Translations under genes and position numbers: made by a program | From: an uncultured Prevotella sp. | GTDB taxonomy: Bacteria > Bacteroidota > Bacteroidia > Bacteroidales > Bacteroidaceae | Direction of reading: 5' to 3' | DNA: 10,950 nucleotides | Assembly: GCA_905373605.1 (NCBI GenBank) | Contig: CAJPTO010000090.1 | Coordinates: 1-10,950 of the forward strand | Shown: piece by piece, positions 1 through 6,221 of the stretch | Layout of the letters: every line of letters starts with the position of its first letter | How positions within the stretch are numbered: the stretch's first letter is position 1 | The notes under the pieces: model-generated | Databases searched by the model: none | Told to the model about the DNA's origin: nothing | Seen by the model: only the letters and a program-made list of their open reading frames with translations

Positions 1-1304
1 GTATTTTGCAGTGGCAAGTGTAATGGCTACTGGCTTCCACGGCTTGTAGCGAAGAAGAACCTGCAGCCGAAACCATGAGTAAAGATGAGGCATTAGCTGC
101 CTTGACACACACTTATGTAAACGATGTGGTAACTAAGACATATACCAATCTTGCTAACGAGGCTGAGGTTCTCTTTAATGAAATCTCTGCCTTGAAAAAG
201 AAATCGTTGGCAGGAGAAGCCATCACACAGAAAGAAGTGGATGATGTTTGTGCTACTTACAAACGCGCTCGTGCACATTGGGAAGAGAGCGAAGCATAGC
301 TTTATGGCCCAGCAAAAGACTTTGAGATTGACCCAAGCATCGATTCTTGGCCTTTGGATCTTGATGCTTTGGCTGCAGACTTGAACGATGCGGCAAAGCT
401 TGCTGCGCTATCTAATGTAGAGGGGACCGCCTTCATTAAAGCAATTAACAACTTAAGCGAGGCCAACAAAGGCTTCCACGGCATTGAGTTTGTTTTCTTC
501 CGCGACGGACAACCCCGTAAAGCAGCTGACTTGGCTAAAGATGCAGTTGAAACAGACGAGGCATTTAACGCTAATCCTGTAACGGGAGGCATGGAATTGA
601 CATTTACAACTGCTGCTGCTGCCTATCTTCGCGACCGCTGTTTCCAACTCGAAGTGTCGTGGCTTGGCAACAAAGCGAACGCAGCACACGTTGCGCGTGT
701 TGCTGAATGCTTCAAAGCTTACCCAGATCAATTCGAAACTACCGTAAAAGCAAATGGCTTAAGCTTTGGAGAAAACATGCTTTCTGTTGGAAAGGGAAAC
801 GGTGTAAGCAACTACGGAACATGGAAAAAGGTGGTTGAAGAAATTATTGAAGGTGGCTGTATCACAATTTGTGGCGAAGTTAGCGACCAAAAGATGGGAC
901 AAGCTTATCGTGCTACCACGGGTCAGGCAAAGACACACAAAGATGATGATGGGAATTTGGTGACTGACGACCCCAACTACATTGAATCTCCTTATAGTTA
1001 TAATTCTTTCACCGACTTCTATGGCAATATCATGAGCATTCAGAATGCGCTTTATGGCAATTTGAATCAATCTAGCTATTCTAGTTCTTCAATCATGGCT
1101 TATTTGGCAACTTATAATCCGGAATTAGCCAATAACTTGCAAGCCAAATTGAAAGCTGCACTAGACCAATTGCAGTATTGCCAAAAGAATATCAATCCTT
1201 TCGTTAAAAACCGTTCTCACCAACAAGTGAAAATCGCAATGGATAAGATTGACGAGCTATCAAAAGCTCTTGGCGAAGCCAATACTTGGATATTGAAAAA
1301 TTAA
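1..1304 (+). pseudogene. Imelysin-family (peptidase M75) lipoprotein, 5'-partial, apparently disrupted
   Basis: Seen: from position 2 one frame reads a signal-peptide-like YFAVASVMATGF. Dropping one C at 37-38 continues it into TACSEEEPAAE, a lipobox cysteine followed by acidic residues. From 39 the frame runs through MSKDEALAAL to an in-frame TAG at 297-299, where the family normally reads SEA(F)LYGP. It then continues unbroken (LYGPAKDFEIDPSIDSWPLD) to the TAA at 1302-1304. The imelysin hallmark GxHxxE is present as GFHGIE at 471-488. Known: imelysins (IrpA/ICMP/EfeM relatives) are periplasmic or outer-membrane proteins tied to iron or haem uptake. They have a peptidase-like fold, but proteolysis is doubtful. 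Genomes often pair them with di-haem oxidoreductases, as here. The start codon lies left of the window. With two lesions but no other decay over about 420 codons, this is a recent pseudogene or carries sequence errors. A shorter protein starting at an internal codon after 299 would lack the signal and N-terminal helices. The family call is firm; the status is less so. Confidence 0.85.
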
Positions 1305-1323
1305 TTTTTCTAATTAGTCTTTA

Positions 1324-1359
1324 AACGTTGTGCCCCGCTCAATGCGGTGGCACAACGTT
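1324..1359 (+). terminator. Strong hairpin between imelysin and DHOR genes
   Basis: The arms AACGTTGTGCC (1324-1334) and GGCACAACGTT (1349-1359) pair perfectly over 11 bp. Inside them CCGC (1335-1338) pairs with GCGG (1344-1347) around a TCAAT loop, with T1348 bulged, giving about 15 bp in all. It begins 19 bases after the imelysin stop. The following GAAGTTTTGTT is only weakly T-rich, so it may be a leaky terminator, an attenuator or an mRNA-stabilising 3' structure rather than a full stop. No good Bacteroidetes promoter is visible between it and the next gene, so read-through is expected if the genes are co-transcribed. Confidence 0.6.
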
Positions 1360-1429
1360 GAAGTTTTGTTCAAGACAGGTTTGATTTTCAATTCCAATGG
1401 GGCTGAATAGAACTAATCTTATTGGTAAA

Positions 1430-1434
1430 AGGAG
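1430..1434 (+). promoter_or_regulatory. Ribosome binding site of the DHOR gene
   Basis: AGGAG lies 7 bases before the ATG at 1442, inside an A-rich leader. A Shine-Dalgarno-like site is the exception among the starts in this window. It favours ATG 1442 over the upstream in-frame ATG at 1397, which would put 15 polar residues ahead of the lipoprotein signal. Confidence 0.6.
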
Positions 1435-1441
1435 AAACATT

Positions 1442-3157
1442 ATGAAACGAATTAGATTAAACGCACTACTTCTTGGTGCAACAATGGCTTGCACCTTGTT
1501 AGCTTCGTGTTCGAAAGACGATGAAGTGCAAGTAACTTATGATGAAGACGACTACAAGTATGTAGGCCAAGCCATCGGTAATATGTCTGCTGATGAATGG
1601 TATCCTGGTGGCGAATTGGGTACAACAGAGAACACGAGCAACACATCTTACGAAGACCCTTCGCCTGCAATTGATGCCGCAGACCTTAATGAAGCTTTTC
1701 TTAAGGGCGAATACATGTTCGAACACCGCTTCCAATTAAACAGCAAAACACCCATACTTACTGGTCTTGGTCCTGCATACGTGCGCTCGCAGTGCATCGA
1801 TTGTCACCCCGGATACGGACATGGAAAACGTGTTAACAACTATAGCACCAAACAAAGCGGCAACGGCTACTTGCTGGTTATCTACCATCCCGTGGGTGGA
1901 GCCAACAGTAATGACGGCCCATACATCGCCGAAGTGACGGGTATGCCCCAGACAAATGCCACTTCGCCTTTCCTTGCACCTATTGATGAAGATGCCGTGA
2001 AAATAGAATGGAAGGAGATTACGGCTATGGAGAGCGGCTTGAAGATGCAATTCGAAGACGGAGAAAAGTATAGTCTGACCTATCCAGAGGTAAGCATCGA
2101 CATTGCTGCCTTTAGAACAGACCCCAAACCCACAAACCTTGCATTCCGTCTTGAGTCTACCATTGGCCTTTATGGCACGGGATTGCTAGATGCCATTCCC
2201 GAAGAAGAGGTGTTGAAGCAATACCAATTGGAGGCTAGTCATGGTGTTGAACTCAACCCTGCCATGTGGAATAAGGAAAAGAACACTTGGGCTGGCGATC
2301 CCACCTTGGGCAAATCTAACGGTGCTTACTATCGTTTGGAAGACGGAACGATGAAGGTGAAACGCTTTACTTACGCCATGACGCGTGCATCGTTGCAAGA
2401 CGGACCTGGCGCAAACGCCATGTGGAACATCACGAACGTAAGTCGTTCCGACCGTCCTTACCTTTATACCACCTCTGCTTGGGCCGAAGCGATGTCTAAA
2501 ACGCAAAGCGTTATCGACGCAATAAAGAAAAATCCCAAGTCGCCTTACTATGCTGATGGCACGGAAACTGGCATTAAAGAGGCCGTAAGGCATTTGCTCG
2601 ACCCCAAAACAAACCAGTTTGACAATCCTTATCACAAGTTTAAGCCCGACATGACCGACAACAACTTCTGGCAATACATGGTTTGGCATAGGGGATTGGC
2701 CGTGCCACGTGCCCGCGATTTGCACAATCCCATTGTGCAAAGGGGCAAGCAAGTGTTCATGGCCATTGGTTGTGCGCATTGCCATCGCCCACAATGGAAG
2801 ACGGGAGAAGACAACATGTGGCGGCCACGTGTGCTTGTTAACAACAATCTTAGCCTGCCTAAGTATCCCAATCAAACCATTTATCCTTACACCGACCTTG
2901 TTCAGCACCGACTGAAGATGAAGAACGACATTCATGGTTCTTGGTGTCGCACCACGCCGTTGTGGGGTAGAGGATTGTCGCGAGCCAACACTGGTGCCGA
3001 AGATCGCTTGCACGACTGTCGCGCCCGCAACGAAATAGAGGCTATCATGTGGCATGCTTACAGCAAAGACGGCGACGCTTACAAGTCGGCTGAAAAGTTT
3101 TATCACCTCAAAAAGGCCGACAGAGATGCTGTTGTGAAGTTCCTGCGCTCGATGTAA
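1442..3157 (+). CDS. Di-haem oxidoreductase-like c-type cytochrome lipoprotein (DHOR / DUF1111 family)
   Basis: 571 aa from ATG 1442. The N-terminus MKRIRLNALLLGATMACTLLASC is a lipoprotein signal (lipobox LASC, lipidated Cys about residue 23). The next residues SKDDE resemble the Bacteroidetes lipoprotein export signal, so surface display is possible. Two haem c sites are visible: C118-I-D-C121-H122 and C444-A-H-C447-H448. The C-terminus carries the family block PLWGRGLSRA...LHDCRARNEIEAIMWH, ending in an ADRDAVVKFL helix. Known: DHORs are putative di-haem peroxidase-like or oxidoreductase proteins commonly encoded beside imelysins; the natural substrate is not established. The usual HDGRA segment reads H524-D-C526-R-A here, an extra cysteine near the second haem domain. 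Its neighbours are an imelysin upstream and a cytochrome c synthase downstream that could attach its haems. The family call is confident; the reaction is unknown. Confidence 0.9.
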   Translation: MKRIRLNALLLGATMACTLLASCSKDDEVQVTYDEDDYKYVGQAIGNMSADEWYPGGELGTTENTSNTSYEDPSPAIDAADLNEAFLKGEYMFEHRFQLNSKTPILTGLGPAYVRSQCIDCHPGYGHGKRVNNYSTKQSGNGYLLVIYHPVGGANSNDGPYIAEVTGMPQTNATSPFLAPIDEDAVKIEWKEITAMESGLKMQFEDGEKYSLTYPEVSIDIAAFRTDPKPTNLAFRLESTIGLYGTGLLDAIPEEEVLKQYQLEASHGVELNPAMWNKEKNTWAGDPTLGKSNGAYYRLEDGTMKVKRFTYAMTRASLQDGPGANAMWNITNVSRSDRPYLYTTSAWAEAMSKTQSVIDAIKKNPKSPYYADGTETGIKEAVRHLLDPKTNQFDNPYHKFKPDMTDNNFWQYMVWHRGLAVPRARDLHNPIVQRGKQVFMAIGCAHCHRPQWKTGEDNMWRPRVLVNNNLSLPKYPNQTIYPYTDLVQHRLKMKNDIHGSWCRTTPLWGRGLSRANTGAEDRLHDCRARNEIEAIMWHAYSKDGDAYKSAEKFYHLKKADRDAVVKFLRSM

Positions 3158-3212
3158 ACTCACGAACTTATAAACTTGTTGACTCGTTAACTTGTCAACT
3201 CGTCAACTAAAA
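3157..3212. repeat. Seven phased copies of an 8-bp unit (consensus AACTYGTY)
   Basis: Read in steps of eight from the last base of the DHOR stop codon, the units are AACTCACG, AACTTATA, AACTTGTT, GACTCGTT, AACTTGTC, AACTCGTC and AACTAAAA. All seven begin RACT and the middle four fit RACTYGTY. The outer units are degenerate, as expected at the edges of a decaying tandem array. GTTGAC (3178-3183) and GTCAAC (3194-3199) can also pair as a short hairpin. It lies in the DHOR to ccsA gap; its function is unknown. Confidence 0.7.
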
Positions 3213-3240
3213 TCAGCATTTTATACATCAACTTTTATCA

Positions 3241-3283
3241 AGGTGCAACACTCGAAGCCTTACCCGCCGTGAGTGTTGCACCT
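3241..3283 (+). promoter_or_regulatory. 13-bp perfect hairpin just upstream of ccsA
   Basis: AGGTGCAACACTC (3241-3253) and GAGTGTTGCACCT (3271-3283) are exact reverse complements around a 17-base loop. The 3' arm ends 9 bases before the ATG at 3293. No T tract follows, so it is not a typical intrinsic terminator. Its position suggests control of ccsA translation, an mRNA processing or stability element, or a DNA operator. If GTG 3269 were the true start, the right arm would be coding, which is an argument against that start. Confidence 0.65.
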
Positions 3284-3292
3284 ATTATTGAT

Positions 3293-5611
3293 ATGGCAAA
3301 GCTTAAGAAAATCATTGTTTTCGTCTATTCTATCCTTGTAATCGTAATGGGATGGGCCACCTTTTACGAGAAAGCCAATGGCACAGCCAACGCCCATTCA
3401 GCCATTTACGGCTCGCAATGGTTTGCGTTGTTGTGGGCTTTGTTGGCCGCAATGGGCATCGTTTACATTCTTCGGATGCGCATGCGCCGTTGGCATTTGC
3501 TCTTACTCCATCTATCTTTTGTCGTAATCTTATGCGGAGCGTGGCTCACCAAGGCCTTTTCGTACACAGGTGCAGTGCATCTACGCATGGGTAAAGCCAC
3601 GAATGCCTTTGTGCTTCAAAGCAAGGACGGGAAACAAACCACACGCCAACTGCCTTTTTTTGCGCGTCTTGATGCCTTTAATGTGATAAACCACGAGGGG
3701 ACAGAGGCCATTGCCGACTACCAATCGCATATCACCCTTTGGGCAAACAACGACACTACAGCGGGCATTGTCGCCATGAACAAGATTAAAAGCTTTCGTG
3801 GCGTGCGCCTTTACCAAAGCGCATACGACAGTGATCAGCGGGGATGCACGCTCGCCATCAACAGCGATCCCTATGGCATTCCTGTCACTTACCTGGGCTA
3901 TGCCCTGCTTTTCGTTTCCATGCTTTGGCTTCTTGTCAATCCCAAGGGCACGTTTAGACTGTCGCTTACCAACCCACTCATCCGCAAGGCCTTTGTCTTC
4001 GCCACCGTTTTGCTTGCCGTTAGCCCTGCACGTAGCGAAACCCAACCCCACACTTTCCCCAAACCACTGGCCGAAAAGTTTGGCCGTGTGTACGTAAACT
4101 ACAACAACCGCATCTGCCCCATGCAAACCTTAGCTCTCGATTTCACCAAGAAACTCAATGGCAAGACAAGCTATAAGGGATATTCGGCCGAACAAGTGTT
4201 GCTGGGTTTTGTGTTCTGGGGACGCGAATGGAGCAACGAACCGATAATAAGAATAAAGTCGGGCGACCTAAAGTCGGCCTTGCAACTACCTGATTACTGC
4301 TCGCCAAACGACTTCTTTAAACTGGGCAACGCCTACCGGCTAGCCCCATATGTTGAAGAATTGTACAAAGGGGTCAACGATGGCTTTCATAAACAGGCAG
4401 GCGACATCGACGATCGCATTCAGCTTATCTTGCAATTGCGACAAGGAAAGCTGCTGAAAGTGTTCCCTTTTAAAACGAGTAAAGGCGACATTAGATGGTA
4501 TGCGCCAACCGACAAGCTGCCAAACGAGATTGATTCCTTGCATCGGCGGTACATTGCCGAACTGTTCAACGTGCTAAACACCGATGTGATGGTAGACAAC
4601 TATGCGCATGCCGAAGAGCTAGTAACGGGTTTGCGCAAGTTCCAGATGATAAATGGTGCGGCAAGCATACCCTCGTTAACCCGCACACGTGCCGAAAGGG
4701 CTTACAATGCGCTGCCCTTCACCACCATCCTTTTCGCTTTCAATCTCACTTTAGGTCTTTTGTCGTTGGCTTGGCTCATCGTTCGCATCTCGAGGAAGCG
4801 GCGATTGGAAAACCCTTCGATGTGCGAAGACCAAACGTTATTTAGTTCACACCACTCTAGAAACAAGCTGGCCAACGCCTTGAGCCTTGGTTTCATGTGC
4901 CTTTCGTTTACGGCTTTGACTGCAGTTCTTGTGCTACGTTGGATTGCTTCGGGCAACATTCCCATGTCTAATGGTTACGAAACAATGCTTATCGTGGCTT
5001 GGTTCGTGCAGCTTCTTGCCATATCCACGCAACACAAGGCTCCCATTGTGTTGATGTTCGGCTACTTCCTCAGCGGCTTTTTCTTGCTTGTCAGCCACAT
5101 AGGGCAAATGGATCCCGCCATAACCCACCTCATGCCCGTGCTCAACAGCCCCTTGCTAAGTCTGCATGTCAGCATTATCATGATGAGTTACGCCCTTCTC
5201 TCGCTCACCTTCATATGTGGTGTAAGTGCCATCGTACTGTATTTTGCTGGTAAGTGTTCGTCAAAGGCTAAAGAAATGGCCAAACCTGGATTGTATGGCG
5301 AGCAGATAACGGCCTTACAGGTGCTGTCGCGCGTGTTTCTTTACCCAGCCTTGGCCACTTTGTCTGTGGGAATATTCATCGGTGCTATATGGGCGAATGT
5401 CAGTTGGGGGCAATATTGGAGTTGGGATCCCAAGGAAGTGTGGGCGCTTATCACGCTAATGGTCTACGCCGTAGCCGTTCACGCTCGTTCTTTGCCTCGA
5501 TTGAACAGCGCAATGGCCTATCACCTATACCTTGTTTTGGCTTTCCTAACCGTGTTGATGACCTATTTTGGCGTGAATTATTTCCTCGGGGGAATGCATG
5601 GTTATGCGTGA
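3293..5611 (+). CDS. ccsA: Fused ResB-CcsA cytochrome c synthase (system II, CcsBA type)
   Basis: 772 aa from ATG 3293. GTG 3269 in the same frame would add 8 residues but overlaps the upstream hairpin. The N-terminal ResB-like part has membrane segments near 7-25, 43-60, 68-88, 200-215 and 233-245, followed by a periplasmic domain (about 247-470). A further segment at 475-497 leads into a polytopic CcsA domain. The WWD haem-handling motif WGQYWSWDPKEVW is at 705-717. Candidate haem-ligand histidines by family position are H68 or H73 in the third N-terminal helix, H625 (SLHVS) and H769 (GMHGYA) on the periplasmic side, and H730 in a helix after the WWD. Known: such synthases carry haem across the inner membrane and attach it to CxxCH of exported apocytochromes. 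The DHOR immediately upstream is a plausible client. No thiol-reduction partners (CcdA, ResA) are in the window. No promoter is evident in front, so co-transcription with the DHOR gene is likely. Confidence 0.92.
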   Translation: MAKLKKIIVFVYSILVIVMGWATFYEKANGTANAHSAIYGSQWFALLWALLAAMGIVYILRMRMRRWHLLLLHLSFVVILCGAWLTKAFSYTGAVHLRMGKATNAFVLQSKDGKQTTRQLPFFARLDAFNVINHEGTEAIADYQSHITLWANNDTTAGIVAMNKIKSFRGVRLYQSAYDSDQRGCTLAINSDPYGIPVTYLGYALLFVSMLWLLVNPKGTFRLSLTNPLIRKAFVFATVLLAVSPARSETQPHTFPKPLAEKFGRVYVNYNNRICPMQTLALDFTKKLNGKTSYKGYSAEQVLLGFVFWGREWSNEPIIRIKSGDLKSALQLPDYCSPNDFFKLGNAYRLAPYVEELYKGVNDGFHKQAGDIDDRIQLILQLRQGKLLKVFPFKTSKGDIRWYAPTDKLPNEIDSLHRRYIAELFNVLNTDVMVDNYAHAEELVTGLRKFQMINGAASIPSLTRTRAERAYNALPFTTILFAFNLTLGLLSLAWLIVRISRKRRLENPSMCEDQTLFSSHHSRNKLANALSLGFMCLSFTALTAVLVLRWIASGNIPMSNGYETMLIVAWFVQLLAISTQHKAPIVLMFGYFLSGFFLLVSHIGQMDPAITHLMPVLNSPLLSLHVSIIMMSYALLSLTFICGVSAIVLYFAGKCSSKAKEMAKPGLYGEQITALQVLSRVFLYPALATLSVGIFIGAIWANVSWGQYWSWDPKEVWALITLMVYAVAVHARSLPRLNSAMAYHLYLVLAFLTVLMTYFGVNYFLGGMHGYA

Positions 5612-5623
5612 AAGTCTGCGAAC

Positions 5624-5670
5624 CTTACATTTTACACTTCTTTAATAGAACAATAGAGTGGAAAAGTAAG
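5624..5670 (+). terminator. Possible 3'-end hairpin after ccsA
   Basis: CTTAC-A-TTTT-A-CACT (5624-5638) pairs with AGTG-G-AAAA-GTAAG (5657-5670). This gives 13 base pairs with one bulged A and one A/G mismatch around an 18-base loop. It starts 12 bases after the ccsA stop. There is no clean T tract, and the stem is A/T-rich, so intrinsic termination is uncertain; it may mark the operon's transcript end. Confidence 0.35.
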
Positions 5671-5676
5671 CTAAAA

Positions 5677-5708
5677 GTTGGGTAACTGCCAAAAAAGAAC
5701 TACCTTTG
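5677..5708 (+). promoter_or_regulatory. Bacteroidetes-type sigma-A promoter
   Basis: TACCTTTG at 5701-5708 matches the Bacteroidetes -7 element TAnnTTTG exactly. GTTG at 5677-5680 is a 3-of-4 match to the -33 TTTG, with a 20-base spacer. Initiation is predicted a few bases after 5708. The first thing downstream is an intrinsic terminator ending near 5803, not a gene. Confidence 0.6.
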
Positions 5709-5713
5709 TACAC

Positions 5714-5803
5714 GTTATCCTGAAAACAATCTTTTTACCTTAGAAGAGGACTAATACCTATTGAAGATTTGAAGCGATAGCCTGCGAAGGTCGTCGCTTT
5801 TTT
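5714..5803 (+). ncRNA. Candidate small RNA of about 90 nt
   Basis: The span is bounded by the promoter at 5677-5708 and by a strong intrinsic terminator at 5772-5803. The predicted RNA has a single-stranded-looking 5' part, including AGAGGACTAATACC, and contains no ATG on this strand, so it is unlikely to encode a peptide from a standard start. I do not recognise it as tmRNA, SRP RNA, 6S RNA, RNase P RNA or a tRNA. The 5' end is approximate. A short terminated leader acting as an attenuator is the alternative, but the next plus-strand gene (uvrA) is over 400 bases away and has its own promoter. Confidence 0.45.
5772..5803 (+). terminator. Intrinsic terminator with GNRA loop
   Basis: AAGCGATAGCCT (5772-5783) pairs with AGGTCGTCGCTT (5788-5799), with two G-T wobbles and one A/C mismatch, closed by the tetraloop GCGA (5784-5787). 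A run of six T (5798-5803) follows the stem. This is the clearest intrinsic terminator in the window. A small second hairpin, TGTGC-GGTT-GCACA, begins right after the T run. Confidence 0.75.
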
Positions 5804-5858
5804 GTGCGGTTGCACATTGTTCTTCTTCATGGCCTATTTCTTCTATCTGTTGATTAGA

Positions 5859-6122
5859 TTATGTTAGCTGCTGCGCCAACTCCCACATCGCGGTTGGCAT
5901 AACCACGACTGGTTCTTTTCTTGAAATGGGGTAATAGTGCTTAAACTCTTGCAGCACCCATCCAAATATACAGAACATCCCATTAGTTTTGCCGTTAGTT
6001 GTCATCGCAATGTTAATTTGTAAGTCATTGATTTGCATGCGAAACACTATGTCCCAGCCAACGAAACACTTCGCGCAAACGTGCGTTTTCTCCTCATGGT
6101 GGCACACAAGACTGCTTGGCAT
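5859..6122 (-). CDS. Doubtful small ORF, hypothetical
   Basis: 87 codons on the minus strand, in a gap otherwise without genes. I do not recognise the protein. It has a CHHEEKTHVCAKC cysteine/histidine stretch near the N-terminus and a more protein-like C-terminal half starting MQINDLQINIAM and including VVVMPTAMWEL. That half vaguely recalls the short beta-rich layout of SpoVG-like proteins, but this is too weak to name it. A second overlapping frame opens from an ATG further upstream and stops early, so this could be a decayed, frameshifted gene. No clear ribosome site or promoter was found. It may equally be chance. Confidence 0.22.
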   Translation of the reverse strand: MPSSLVCHHEEKTHVCAKCFVGWDIVFRMQINDLQINIAMTTNGKTNGMFCIFGWVLQEFKHYYPISRKEPVVVMPTAMWELAQQLT

Positions 6123-6166
6123 TTTTCATTTGGGGTAAACAAAGACATTCTTTTTTGTCCTTTGAT

Positions 6167-6197
6167 TTTCACACATAGAAGAAAAGCCGTAACTTTG
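6167..6197 (+). promoter_or_regulatory. uvrA promoter
   Basis: TAACTTTG at 6190-6197 matches the Bacteroidetes -7 TAnnTTTG exactly. TTTC at 6167-6170 (3 of 4 to TTTG) sits 19 bases upstream; a perfect TTTG at 6161-6164 is also near but at 25 bases. The ATG at 6222 is 24 bases after the box, giving a short A/T-rich leader without a Shine-Dalgarno site. No LexA-type operator is apparent. Confidence 0.6.
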
Positions 6198-6221
6198 TAG
6201 GTTCAAAATTGAATTGCATTT

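Noticed and set aside
297..299. TAG read as an amino acid (stop-codon recoding)
   Set aside because: All complete genes here end in TAA or TGA, but nothing suggests an altered code or suppressor, and the same gene also carries a frameshift, so disruption is simpler.
1376..1383. CAGGTTTG as a promoter -7 element for the DHOR gene
   Set aside because: It lacks the first T, and no -33 TTTG lies at 19-21 bases; the nearest TTTG is only 7 bases away.
2186..3163. 325-codon open frame on the minus strand inside the DHOR gene
   Set aside because: It is fully antisense to a gene with two CxxCH motifs and family blocks, and its translation resembles no protein I know; it is a shadow frame.
3269..3271. 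GTG as the ccsA start
   Set aside because: It adds only MSVAPIID ahead of a natural MAKLKK-membrane start and would make the right arm of a perfect hairpin coding.
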